A stretch of DNA of 64,000 nt from JALORV01 sp963780715. GTDB lineage: Bacteria > Pseudomonadota > Gammaproteobacteria > Burkholderiales > Burkholderiaceae_F. The DNA lies in contig CAWADK010000001.1 of assembly GCA_963780715.1 (NCBI GenBank), forward strand, positions 67,065-131,064. Reading direction: 5' to 3'. Under the pieces are notes generated by a model. The model was not told where the DNA came from. It did no database searches and saw only the letters and a program-made list of their open reading frames with translations. Positions 8,029-17,047 of this stretch are shown piece by piece. How positions within the stretch are numbered: position 1 is the first letter of the stretch; every line of letters begins with the position of its first letter. The position numbers and the translations under genes were made by a program.

Positions 8029-10234
8029 TCAGGCCTCCTTGACCAGCGTGACGAAGTTCGCGTGAATGCTGGTGCCGCCCATCAGCGGATCCGTCGCGTA
8101 CCTCGTGTTGAGCTGCGCCGCGCTGGCTCCGCGTTGCCCGCCGAACTTCGCCATCGCGTTTCGCTGACCGAAGCCGTACACCATGTAGACGGTGTCAGGA
8201 CGGATGCGCTGGGTCGCCTTGACCCTGATCCGGCTCGACTCGATGCCATCCTGGTTCTTCAGGCGGACATACTGGCCACCCTTGACGCCCAGCTTGGTCG
8301 CCGTCGCGGCGTTCACCCAGAGTTCGTTTTCCTGCATCAGACTGGTCAGCAGCGGGTTGGACTGCGTGCGACTGAACGTGTGGACGGGCGAGCGGCCGGT
8401 CACCAGGCGCATGTAGCCCTCCGGCGGATCGGGGTGCCGGGTGTACTTGGGTACCGGGTCGAACCCCTTCTTCGCCAGTTGCTCGGACCAGAACTCGACC
8501 TTGCCGGAAGGCGTGTCGAAGGCCAGCTCGAGTCCTTCCTCGACCGTGATCGGCTGCTTGTCGGCGAGGATGACGCCTTCCTTCTCCAGCGCCGCAAAAC
8601 TGAAGCCGCCTTTCTCGACGCGGTGCGCGAGGTACTCCTTGATGTCCTTGAAAGGCATGCACTCGGGAATGCCGAGCTTGCCGGCCAGCTCTTTCGCGAT
8701 CCACCACCCCGGCTTCTGTTCCGCGGGCGGTGCCACGACCGGCTGCCGCAGCGCCATCCAGCCCCGGCGGCCCCAGCCGGTCAGCAATTCGTCATAGCGT
8801 TCCAGGAAGACGGCTTCGGGCAGCACGACGTCGGCGTAACCGGCGATCTCGCTCGGCACGGTGTCGATGACGACAAGCAGGTCGAGCGCCTGGATCGCCT
8901 TCAGTGTCTCGGCCTCGTTGGGCAGGGCGTTCATGATGTTCGTCGAGTAGACGAACCAGCCCTTGATCGGATAGGGCTTGCCGCTGATGGTCGCATCACG
9001 GATGCCGGTCGTGACCGGCTCGTCGGCGAACGGATAGCGCTCGCCATTGGGGTTGTCGGCCATCGGCCGGTCCGACTGCGGATACTTGGGCAACGGGTAT
9101 CCCGGGACCTTGATTCCGGACTGCACGAACAGACCGCCCTTGCGGCCCCAGTTGCCCATCAGCGCGTTGAGCAGCGCGATGGCACGGCTGCGCTGCGTGT
9201 CATCGCCGTACCAGTTGACGCGGCGACCCGGGTGGATGATCGTCGCCGGACGGCGCGCCGAGAACTCGCGCGCGGTCACGCGGATCATCTGGGCCTCGAT
9301 CCCGGTCTCGGCGGCGGCCCACTCGGGCGTGTAGCGGGCGATTTCTGCCGAGAACTTGTCGAATCCTGAGCCGTAGCGGTCCACGAACGCCTTGTCGTAG
9401 CGGCCTTCGCTGACCACGACATTCATCCAGGCCAGTATCAGCGCCAGGTCGGTGCCCGGCTTGATCGGAAGCCAGTATTTGGCCTTGCTGGCGGCCGTCG
9501 AGTAGCGCGGATCGACGACGATGATCGGGATCCGTCGCTCGATCGCCCTGGCGAACTCCTGCACCTGGGAGTTGTGCATGTTCTCGCCCAGGTGCGAACC
9601 GACCAGCACCAGGCAGTCGGTGTTCTCGATGTCGGTGGGCTCAGGCGAGCCCAGCCCGGTGCCGAAGGTGAGCAGGAACCCGATGTCGCGCGGGCCGCGG
9701 CACTGCGCGAACGAAGGGGCTCCCATGTTGATCGCCCCGAAGGACTTGAGCACGTGCAGGATGAAGCGCGCGCCGATGCCGTGGTTGAAGGCTGCGATCG
9801 ACTCGGGCCCGTACTCGGCCTTGATCTTCTGCATCTTCTGCGCGACGACGTCGAGGGCCTCGCCCCAGGTGACGGACTTCCACTGCTCCTTGCCGCGCTC
9901 GCCGACGCGGACGAGCGGTGTGCGCAGCCGGTCCGGATCGTTGACTGACCCGACCGCGCCGGTACCGCGCGGGCAGAGCCGGCCGCGGCTCTGCGGGTCG
10001 ATCGGGTTGCCTTCGAACTTCCACAGCTTTCCGTCGCGCACATAGGCGATCCCGCCGCAGCGCCAGAAGCACATTTCGCAGAAGGTCGGGATGGTCTTGA
10101 CTTCACCGGGAGTTGCCGGCCTGGCCGGCGGCCATGGCGGCCCGTGGAACGGGATCGAGCTCGGCGGCTGCGCCGGCAAGCGCGGTGGCGGAGGAGATCT
10201 GGAGGAAGCGCCGGCGTGATACGGCTTGCGTCAT
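8029..10234 (-). CDS. Tat-exported molybdopterin oxidoreductase, polysulfide/thiosulfate reductase-like catalytic subunit (frameshift in leader)
   Basis: About 735 residues. The N-terminal [4Fe-4S] motif is CEMCFWRC with the fourth cysteine in GRLCPRG. A Cys in SFAQCRGPRD is the likely molybdenum ligand, as in polysulfide and thiosulfate reductases. The mature frame opens at a TTG near 10179 with no export signal. A twin-arginine leader (SRRRFLQISSATALAGAAA) is encoded from an ATG at 10234 in another frame, so one base change near 10160-10180 has separated leader and enzyme. Operon partners are a PsrB-like ferredoxin, an NrfD-type anchor and two rhodaneses, which favours a sulfur substrate. 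Arsenate or tetrathionate reductases are less likely alternatives. Confidence 0.85.
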
Positions 10235-10244
10235 CGTTTTGCCC

Positions 10245-10258
10245 TACCCCGTAGGGTA
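10245..10258. promoter_or_regulatory. CsoR/CstR-like palindromic operator, site 3
   Basis: TACCCCGTAGGGTA, ending 10 bases before the leader ATG at 10234, so a bound repressor would also cover the ribosome-binding region. Its reverse complement, TACCCTACGGGGTA, matches the site before the FadL-type gene at 13 of 14 bases. Confidence 0.62.
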
Positions 10259-10298
10259 CTTAACGATAAGCATTCTCCTCCGTGGGCCTTGCTCTCCG

Positions 10299-10312
10299 TT
10301 GACCCGAGTCAA
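10299..10312. promoter_or_regulatory. FNR/Anr/Dnr-type box upstream of the molybdoenzyme operon
   Basis: TTGACCCGAGTCAA fits the TTGA-N6-TCAA consensus of FNR-class regulators perfectly, with the extended TTGAC/GTCAA form seen for Anr/Dnr/FixK sites. It is centred about 71 bases before the leader ATG, a suitable place for activation under low oxygen. Confidence 0.65.
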
Positions 10313-10368
10313 GGCGGGCGCCGCGCCCGAGCGACTGCTCGAATTCGAGTGTTACAGCACGTAACTGG

Positions 10369-11006
10369 CTAGATCAGCCCAGTGCCGGAAAGCGCCTCGA
10401 ATGTGACGCGCGTCAAGTCGGCAAGCTGCGATGTGGTGTCGGAACCGCCCGGGCTGGTTGAGCGGCCCGACCACATCGAGCTTCCCGGTTGCGACGTCGA
10501 CGATCGCCGTGTCCGACGCAAATGCTTCGTTCGGAGTGCCGCCTCCCACTGGCAGCGTGATGCCGCCGCCCACGCTGCCGCCGCGATAACCGCCGCCGTA
10601 GCTGCCGCTGCCACCCACGCCTCCGACGCCGATGCCGATCGTCGGAGTCGAACTGACCGCCGGCGTATAGGTGCTGATTGAACTGCGGTAGACCGCCCTC
10701 GCATCGGCGCGCTTCGCAGCCGCCTCGACGACGTCCGGGACGGGCGGGGCATTGGGACTCAGGGCCGCAAACTTCACGGTCTTGATGCCCTTGGCCTCGA
10801 GCTTGGCTCGCCGCCAGGTCCTCGCACACGGCCTGGGTCGTGAAGTCGCGGGCCTGGCACACGACCAGCACCGTCGCGCCACGCAGCGACTTGCCGGCGA
10901 ACTCCGGGTTGGACCACTGGGCGTCCATCTTCGTGGTCGCACACGACGCAACGAAGACGGTTGCTGCGAGGAGGACAAGGCGGCAAGGGGCGCGGGTCGA
11001 CGACAT
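10369..11006 (-). pseudogene. DUF4136-like lipoprotein gene with two frameshifts
   Basis: The start at 11006 gives a lipoprotein signal (LVLLAATVFVASC, lipobox Cys near residue 22). The protein then reads through FAGKSLRGATVLVVCQARDF, shifts frame near 10805 to continue as LEAKGIKTVKFAALSPNAPP and a Gly-rich stretch (GSYGGGYRGGSVGGG). It shifts again near 10460 to end GSDTTSQLADLTRVTFEAL. Joined, the three pieces make one coherent protein of about 212 residues. The Gly-rich insert and the final conserved block resemble small outer-membrane lipoproteins of the DUF4136 type; function unknown. Either two sequence errors or real decay. Confidence 0.6.
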
Positions 11007-11039
11007 CGTGAATTCCGGAGGATCAGTGCGGGAGTGACA

Positions 11040-11561
11040 TTGTGCTTGGCCGCAAGCGCAGTGCCAATCGCCGCCGGGGATGAAGGGGTGGCGGTGCGTT
11101 TGCCCGGTAACTTGGAGCAGAGGTTGTGAATAGCCGGACTGACCGCAGCGACCGGCATGCGAAATCGCGGAAGACGGTTCGCGACCCGCCGCAGTCACCG
11201 GGCAGCTCAACTTGCGGGCACCGAAGCGGCTGGCGAATACTGCCGGGTTCTTCGTTGGCCTTCGCTCGGAGATACTCGCTCCGACGCCCCGGCCGACCAC
11301 CGCCACCTCGGCGCACGCACCGTCTTGCAGTGGCGATACCAAAGAAACGACAGCAGTGACTGGAAAGTACACGTAGCGCAGCACGGTGCCTGCTTTGTAG
11401 AGGAGCGCGCCTGCTTCCAGGTCCACGGCCTCAATCCGCGACTGCACGACGTCGGCGACGTCAGGCGGCAGCGAGGCAAGCAACTGATTGTTCGGTGGAG
11501 ACTCGCTGTAAGTAGTCAAGGCGGGCGTCTCTTTGATGACTCTAGGGTCGACGGGACGCAC
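11040..11561 (-). pseudogene. Decayed Crp/Fnr-family regulator, N-terminal cyclic-nucleotide-like domain
   Basis: From 11561 the frame reads as the start of a Crp/Fnr protein (NQLLASLPPDVADVV, then LYKAGTVLRYVYFPVTAVVS and AEVAVVGRG), which is a cNMP-binding fold. After about residue 90 the expected continuation is scattered over other frames and no helix-turn-helix can be assembled. I call it a relic or a badly frameshifted gene. An intact Crp/Fnr gene lies directly upstream at 11639-12307. Confidence 0.6.
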
Positions 11562-11638
11562 TTTAGAGTCCAGCGAGCCGATCCTCTACGTCATAAGACA
11601 CACGCTCCCCGTCGCGATGCGACCAACGTCGAAGGCAA

Positions 11639-12307
11639 TCAGACCAGCGGGCGCGCCGGCGGGCGGCCGTCGCCGTAGAGGTCCGCCAAGCGGGCCATCG
11701 CTTTCACGTCGCGCAGGTAGAGCCGGCCGTCGGCGATGCGATGCAGGCCGCGGCGCTCGAGCTTGCGCAGCGTCTTGTTGGTATGCACCAGCGACAGGCC
11801 CAGGCCGTCGGCAATGTGCTGCTGAGTCAGCGGAAAGGGGACGCCGCCGGCGCCCGCGTCCGCCTGCAGCGCGCCTGCGCGCTTGAACAGAAGGATGAGC
11901 ATCGATGCGATGCGCTCCTCGGCACTGCGTCGCCCCACCGACAGCAGCGTGTCGTCGACCATCGACTCCTCGTGCGCCGTGAGCCATGTGACGTTGAAGC
12001 CCATCATCGGGCTGCGGCGGTGCAATTCCCAGAGCGCATCGCGCTGGAAAACGCAGAAGAGCGCGTCGGTGAGAGTCTCAACTCCGTGGGCAGCAGCGTC
12101 GCCCATCTTCTGCTGAACACCAATGAAATCACCGGCCAGCAGAAAGCTCAGGATCTGCCGTCGTCCGTCGCTGAGCGTCTTGTAGCGGAAGGCCCAGCCC
12201 TGCAGCAGCGTGTACAGCGGCGCGTCGGTCTGGCCTTCGTGAATTAGCGACTCGCCGGCGCCAGACGCAACTCGCGGCGCTTGAGCGACTGCACTCGGTC
12301 CGCGCAT
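11639..12307 (-). CDS. Crp/Fnr-family transcriptional regulator (N terminus uncertain)
   Basis: About 222 residues in the main frame. The cNMP-binding fold begins at GESLIHEGQTDAPLYTLLQG and continues WAFRYKTLSDGRRQILSFLL. The C-terminal helix-turn-helix is PLTQQHIADGLGLSLVHTNK followed by TLRKLERRGLHRI. This subgroup lacks the N-terminal FNR cysteines in the visible frame. The residues before GESLIHEGQ do not look native, while a different frame gives DRVQSLKRRELRLAP, the usual lead-in, so a frameshift near 12250 probably hides the true N terminus. Possible regulator of the FNR-type box at 10299, but that is untested. Confidence 0.8.
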   Translation of the reverse strand: MRGPSAVAQAPRVASGAGESLIHEGQTDAPLYTLLQGWAFRYKTLSDGRRQILSFLLAGDFIGVQQKMGDAAAHGVETLTDALFCVFQRDALWELHRRSPMMGFNVTWLTAHEESMVDDTLLSVGRRSAEERIASMLILLFKRAGALQADAGAGGVPFPLTQQHIADGLGLSLVHTNKTLRKLERRGLHRIADGRLYLRDVKAMARLADLYGDGRPPARPLV

Positions 12308-12401
12308 AGATGCGGCCTACGCGACTGTCGGACGACATGACAAACAACGCTCTGCTATGCCAGTGGCAGGTTCGTGCTCGCATACGCGGCATCCTCCTCA
12401 C

Positions 12402-12799
12402 GCCGGGTCAAACCTCTTTGCATCGGTGGCATCGCGGCAATGCGTGGGCTGCGCGCGAGCTTGCCCTGTGCGCGGAATCGCGTCGGCGCATCGCTGCTGT
12501 CGGTCGTCATTTGCAGCGCAACCGAGTGGGGCCGGGCATCGCGATGCTCGAACACAGCGCAAGGGCTGTCGCAGCCTGCTGTTGCTGTATGTAGCCGCAC
12601 GACTACTCCTGCGGCAGCCGCCAATCAGACTGACCCGCGCTCGATGGCGCTGTCCGCCAGGGACAAGATGGCGACCTTCCTGCTGGAGTGGCCACCGCGG
12701 CCACGAACCGATCACGGCAGCCTTCTTCGCCTCGCAGTTCCTCGGCACATTGACGACAGCGCCACTCGAGCGGCGCGACGCAGCCGGGCAACTGCTGCT
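12402..12799. other. No recognisable gene
   Basis: About 400 bases in which no frame looks like protein. It may contain remains of the esterase gene whose 3' end follows, but nothing aligns convincingly. Confidence 0.5.
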
Positions 12800-12926
12800 T
12801 GAACACTGGCTTGTGCATGGCGGCGGCCACACGTGGTTCGGTGGCAGTCGCGCCGGCTCGTACAGCGACCCGCGGGGTCCGGACGCATCGGCCGAAATGG
12901 TGCGGTTCTTTCTTCAGCGGACTTAA
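12740..12926 (+). pseudogene. 3' remnant of a PHB-depolymerase/LpqC-type esterase
   Basis: The last 50 or so residues of a frame ending at 12926 read PLERRDAAGQLLLEHWLVHG, then GGHTWFGGSRAGSYSDP and GPDASAEMVRFFLQ. This is the C-terminal block of extracellular polyhydroxybutyrate-depolymerase-type esterases, including the catalytic His in GGGH. No GxSxG nucleophile region is found upstream in any frame. It seems to be a truncated relic. Confidence 0.5.
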
Positions 12927-13150
12927 CCACGCTGTGCTGGCTTCGCTCGGCGCCGCACCGTCGGTCATCGCCGGCGACGTCAATCTTGATCGCAGTTGCA
13001 CGACTCGTGAAGCTCATCAAGGTGCCGGATCGTGGCCGAACCTGAGACTGCCGGCAACCCTCACGTTACGAGCACAAAGTGCCAGCTGGCCCGTTCGAGC
13101 AAACGCGTTCGTCCCTCGTTACACTGGACGGCCATTGCGAAGGAGGGGGC

Positions 13151-14009
13151 ATGAAGGTTTCACGAGGGTGGGTCGCCGCTGCTGATGCTGGGGGCGGGGC
13201 TCCACGCCAACGCCGCCGCACAGGCCGAGTGGCCATCGGTCGGGGAGCCCGCCACGGTGTCGCGCGCAGCGGGTCGCTGGCTGTGGGCCGACCTGGTGTC
13301 GACCGATACGAGCCGGTCTGCGGAGTTCTACAGCAAGGTCTTCGGATGGACGTTTCGTCCGGTCGCTTCGGCGGATGGGACGGCCGGATACATGACGATC
13401 CTGGCCGATGGCCGCCCGATAGGGGGCATCGTGCCCGCGCGTGGCCGCACCGAGCGCGGCGCGCGCTGGATCGGGCTGGCCAGCGGTGACCCCAAGACGA
13501 TGGCGGCCCGCGCGCAGGAGCGTGGAGGCGCGGTCGCCACGGCACCGATCGTGCTGCCAGGGCGCGGCGAATTCGCGGCGCTGCGCGATCCGGCCGGGGC
13601 CTACTTCGCTGTCGTTCGTACGGAGCGGGGTGACCCGAGCGATCACCTTGGGCGCAACAACGAGTGGCTTTGGTTCGAACTCTGGACCGATGACCCGGTG
13701 AAGGTGGTCGACTTTTACCGGGATGTGTTCGGCTACGCCGTCGGCGCTGCCGATGGCCGAGCCGACGCCTACGTCCTCACGGCCGGAGGGCGCGCGCGCG
13801 CCGGCGTGATGCGCAGCCCGGATCCCAGGCTGCCAACAGCATGGATTCCCTACGTCCGGGTTGCTGACCTGCCCGCGGCGGTCGCACGGGCCGTGGCGAA
13901 TGGTGCGCGGGTCGTCGTGGCGCCGCAGCCGCACCACCGTTCGCAGGTGGCCGTGCTGATGGATCCTCTGGGCGCTCCGTTCGCGATGGCAGACTGGAGG
14001 CCGCAATGA
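13151..14009 (+). CDS. Exported two-domain VOC (glyoxalase-fold) protein, frameshift in signal peptide
   Basis: Two vicinal-oxygen-chelate domains: the first from RWLWADLVSTDTSRSAEFYS, the second from EWLWFELWTDDPVKVVDFYR, each ending with the family DPxGA motif (LRDPAGAYFAVV, LMDPLGAPFAMA). The main frame opens at 13185 inside a signal peptide. An ATG at 13151 with MKVSRGW in another frame gives a complete leader if one base near 13168-13175 is corrected (MKVSRGW then LLMLGAGLHANAAAQA). Family members include dioxygenases, isomerases and resistance proteins; substrate unknown. Stop and start overlap (ATGA) with the next lipoprotein gene, so the two are coupled. Confidence 0.82.
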
Positions 14010-14272
14010 GGCAAGGCCTGCTACGCATGACACTCGCCACCGCGATTGCTGGTCTCGGCGGCTGCGCCGGTTACAACCTGCAGCTCGGGACCTCGGCCAG
14101 TACAGGCCGCTCGTCCGGCTTCTTCGAGGTCTATCAGATCCCGGCGACGAGCCTGACCCCCTGGACGGAGCGCACCGCGCCGCTGACCCCGCCGCCCGGG
14201 CAAGGCGGCGCCTCGGGAGTCAGCACGCTTCCAGCGTCGCGCGACGCCCTGCCGCCGGAGCGCCCGGCGTAG
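14006..14272 (+). CDS. Small lipoprotein
   Basis: 88 residues with a lipoprotein signal (TLATAIAGLGGC, lipobox Cys at residue 20), then a short Ser/Thr/Pro-rich mature part with no recognised domain. The ATG overlaps the stop of the VOC gene by four bases, which indicates an operon. Probably anchored to the outer membrane; function unknown. Confidence 0.7.
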   Translation: MRQGLLRMTLATAIAGLGGCAGYNLQLGTSASTGRSSGFFEVYQIPATSLTPWTERTAPLTPPPGQGGASGVSTLPASRDALPPERPA

Positions 14273-14332
14273 GCCGCTTCTGACAGCGCGATCACCGCGT
14301 CGCGGCAGCAGCAACGACGCCGCGCCCTGGGT

Positions 14333-14818
14333 TCAGTCCTGCATCCAGGGCAGACCGTGGTTGCGCCAGCCGTCGATGGCACCGCGGCGGCCGTCGACGG
14401 TTCGCTGGCCTTCGAATCCTTCCAGCACGTTGTAGACGCGTGCGAACCCCGCGGCGGCGGCTGTCCGCGCCGCGGCATGGGAACGAACGGCGCTGCGGCA
14501 CAGCAGCAGCACCGGCTGATCGAGTCGCACGACCTGATGCAAGGCGCTGACGAACATCGCGCTCGGCAGGACGTCGTTGCCGCGCCATTCGATGTTGACC
14601 GAGGCAGGCACGGAGCCCACGAACTTGAACTCCGCCGGAGTCCGCACGTCGACCAGTTTTGCCCGTTGCCGGCTGACCAGCGCCCAGGCCTCGCGTGGCG
14701 TTACCGCGCCGGTATAGGGCAGTTCAAGCTCGATGCGGCGGGTCTCCGCCAGATCGAATATCGCGTCGATGGCGGCGTCGCTGGGAGGCGCGGCTCGCGT
14801 TTCGGTGAGGATCGTCAT
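14333..14818 (-). CDS. Rhodanese-like sulfurtransferase
   Basis: 161 residues from the ATG at 14818 (MTILTETRAAPP). One rhodanese domain has LVDVRTPAEFKFVGSVPASV and active-site loop LLCRSAVRS. No signal peptide, so cytoplasmic, unlike the two exported rhodaneses at 4.4-6.4 kb. The frame can be extended upstream to 14896, but that part looks unlike the family. It converges with the lipoprotein gene on the plus strand. Cytoplasmic single-domain rhodaneses of this kind handle persulfide sulfur; partner unknown. Confidence 0.82.
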   Translation of the reverse strand: MTILTETRAAPPSDAAIDAIFDLAETRRIELELPYTGAVTPREAWALVSRQRAKLVDVRTPAEFKFVGSVPASVNIEWRGNDVLPSAMFVSALHQVVRLDQPVLLLCRSAVRSHAAARTAAAAGFARVYNVLEGFEGQRTVDGRRGAIDGWRNHGLPWMQD

Positions 14819-15116
14819 GATGGGCAGGACTCGGGAGGACACTGCGCACGCTAAGGCGTGGGCAACCGCTTGCAGCAACGATTGCGGCATATGCATAGAA
14901 CCGCAGCGGTTGTCGCTGCAGGCCCGCGCGCGAGAGGGGCGAGGCGCTGCTGCGTCGCACTTGCAGTTTCAGATGCGGCTGCGCCAGGGACGCCGGATGC
15001 GGTTAGACTCCGCCCCCGACGCATTGACCGCCCGGGCGTCAACGACGCGCGGGCTCGATCCGTTATCTGACCGCCGGCTTCGGCAATCGATCCACGTAAA
15101 TATCGGAGTCCCACCC

Positions 15117-15296
15117 ATGAAGAAACTGCTTGCTGCCATGATCGCCGCCTCGTTCGCTTGCGGCGTTGCGTACGCTGCCGACGCCGCCAAAGATGCGAAG
15201 AAGCCGACCGCCGAAGATTGCAAGAAAGCCAAAGACGCCGGAAAGAAACTGGACGGCTGCGAAACGGCCAAGAAGGACAAGAAGGGCGGCTGCTAA
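15117..15296 (+). CDS. Small secreted Lys/Cys-rich peptide
   Basis: 59 residues. Signal peptide MKKLLAAMIAASFACGVAYA followed by a 39-residue mature peptide made almost only of Ala, Lys, Asp and Gly with three cysteines (EDCKK, DGCET, GGC-end). Short periplasmic peptides of this composition are common in betaproteobacteria, but I recognise no function. Metal binding is possible given the Cys and acidic residues. Followed by a likely terminator. Confidence 0.7.
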   Translation: MKKLLAAMIAASFACGVAYAADAAKDAKKPTAEDCKKAKDAGKKLDGCETAKKDKKGGC

Positions 15297-15310
15297 GCCA
15301 AGCGGTTCAC

Positions 15311-15340
15311 GGCGCCCGGTCGTTCGATCGGGCGCCTTCC
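15311..15340 (+). terminator. Probable terminator after the small peptide gene
   Basis: Perfect 8-bp GC stem (GGCGCCCG, 10-nt loop, CGGGCGCC) followed by TTCC, 14 bases after the stop codon. The T tract is short. Confidence 0.5.
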
Positions 15341-15382
15341 ATCCTGCGCCGACTTTCCTGGCGAGGACGGCTCTCCAGTTTC

Positions 15383-16615
15383 TTACTGCAGGCCCTTGGC
15401 TTTCAGCAGAGAAAGCGTCGAGGGGTACTGCTCTCCGTCTGCGCTGGCCCCGCCGTTCTTGAGCGCGAGGTTCAGGTGCTTGCTGGCCTGCTCCGGATTC
15501 CCCAAACGGGAGTAGGCGACCCCCAGCCAGTAGTGGAACTCCGGTGAATAGCTGGCGCGCGCCACTTCGCGGGCGAACATGTCGCGTGCGGTACCGAAGT
15601 CGTTGCGCTTGAGCGCAGCCATGCCCTGGCTGAAATAGTGGTACGGCGGCTCGGGGTCGATGCTGGCAAGCGTCCGCAGCAGCTCGGACGCCTCGGCCTG
15701 GCGGTCCTGACGCAGATAGACCTCGGCGAGGTTTGACATCGCCCGCGTGTGCACCGGGTCGAGCTGCAGCACGCGCCGGAACGCAACCTCGGCAGGACCC
15801 AGATCACCGTGGCGCACGTACACGATGCCCAGCGTGTTCACGGCACTCGCGAAATCGGGGCTCTGGCGGACGGCTTCGCGCGCCCAGGCGTAAGCCTCGT
15901 CGACCCGCCCGCGCAGCAATGATTCGACCGCCCGGTTGTTCATGAACATGGCGACGATCGTCTGTTCCGTAACCTCGCGCGTGCGCACTTTGCTGGCATC
16001 ATCGGGAGGAAGGAAGTCGATCGTGTACGTGCGCGACATCGGATCGGCGCGCTGCTGCATGGGTGGACCCAGCGTCACATTGACGTGACCGGTGCGCAGC
16101 AGCAGCGAACCGCTGCGGCTCCAGGATTCCTCGCGATAAGCGCTCTGGTAGCGGACCTGCAGTCCCAGTTCCTTGGCGAAGGCAGCCGTCATGATGACGA
16201 GCGACAGGCAGTTGCCGGAGCGGGCGTCGAACGCTTCCGCCGCATTGCGCGTGACGGTCGCGTCGTAGTCGAGCTTCAGCTGGCCCTTGCGCAGCAGCGC
16301 TTCGATCAGGCCGAGTTGCACTCCATTCGTCCGTAACTGCGACTGGATCTCCGTGTGCACGTAGTTCCGCATCGAATCGCTCAGGGCAAAGACCTGCTCC
16401 GAGCTGGTATCGACGGCGGGCTTGGCGAAAAGCTGATCCTGGAAGAGATCGTCGTGGGGCGGAGGTGCATGCGGTGGCGTAGCGCAGGCCGCGAGGAGGG
16501 CGCTACTGGCCGCAGCAATGCAGCCCATTGCGCGCTTGAGCAAGTTCAGCCTGGCACTCCCGGTTTGATGGAAACCGGGTTGTGGAGGGTGGATTCCGAC
16601 CGCCGAAGCCGACAT
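15383..16615 (-). CDS. TPR-containing lipoprotein with transglutaminase-like region
   Basis: 410 residues. Lipoprotein signal around LKRAMGCIAAASSALLAAC. Residues from about 120 (AEAFDARSGNCLSLVIMTAA) match the Cys of a transglutaminase-like fold and are followed by a His in RTGHVNVTLG. The C-terminal half is tetratricopeptide repeats (SAVNTLGIVYVRHGDLGPAE, AMSNLAEVYLRQDRQAEASE, FHYWLGVAYSRLGNPEQASK). Start at 16615 is chosen for the AGGAAA ribosome site before it. Probably an envelope scaffold protein. Confidence 0.78.
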   Translation of the reverse strand: MSASAVGIHPPQPGFHQTGSARLNLLKRAMGCIAAASSALLAACATPPHAPPPHDDLFQDQLFAKPAVDTSSEQVFALSDSMRNYVHTEIQSQLRTNGVQLGLIEALLRKGQLKLDYDATVTRNAAEAFDARSGNCLSLVIMTAAFAKELGLQVRYQSAYREESWSRSGSLLLRTGHVNVTLGPPMQQRADPMSRTYTIDFLPPDDASKVRTREVTEQTIVAMFMNNRAVESLLRGRVDEAYAWAREAVRQSPDFASAVNTLGIVYVRHGDLGPAEVAFRRVLQLDPVHTRAMSNLAEVYLRQDRQAEASELLRTLASIDPEPPYHYFSQGMAALKRNDFGTARDMFAREVARASYSPEFHYWLGVAYSRLGNPEQASKHLNLALKNGGASADGEQYPSTLSLLKAKGLQ

Positions 16616-17047
16616 ACCGTTTCCTGCTGCCACCACTTCTTCTGACCGACACGACAAGCGTCCTGCAGAAGCTCCGCCGGGTCAAGTCGCGGCTGACGAA
16701 TCCGATCGGCCGAAGGGCGAACCGCTCCGTGTCGCGACAGGATGGCTCCCTCAAGTGCTCGCTCTTGAGTGCCGAATCTGCAGGAACTCTCCGACGCGGA
16801 AAGACACTGACTCGACGTGGCTGCAGGCCCGTAGGACTGACAGTCTGACGAAACGCCGCCGCGGGACATTGGGGCGCATGCCGTTGTCCTTCGCGGAACT
16901 GCGATGGTAGAGCCCGTGTACGTCCGACACTGACCGGCGGGCCAGCGGCGTCTTCCAGCGTACTTACTGCGACTGGGCTGGGACTACGGCGCACCTATCC
17001 CCGGTCGCGAGGCTCGGGCGGTTCAACGTGCCGAAGCGGTGATCGGC
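16616..17047. other. No recognisable gene
   Basis: About 430 bases between two minus-strand genes. Frames here are Arg/Ser-rich shadows. No repeat or clear regulatory site was seen. Confidence 0.5.

Noticed and set aside
12402..12799. Complete PHB depolymerase gene
   Set aside because: Only the C-terminal block near 12800-12926 matches the family; no nucleophile motif could be found upstream in any frame.
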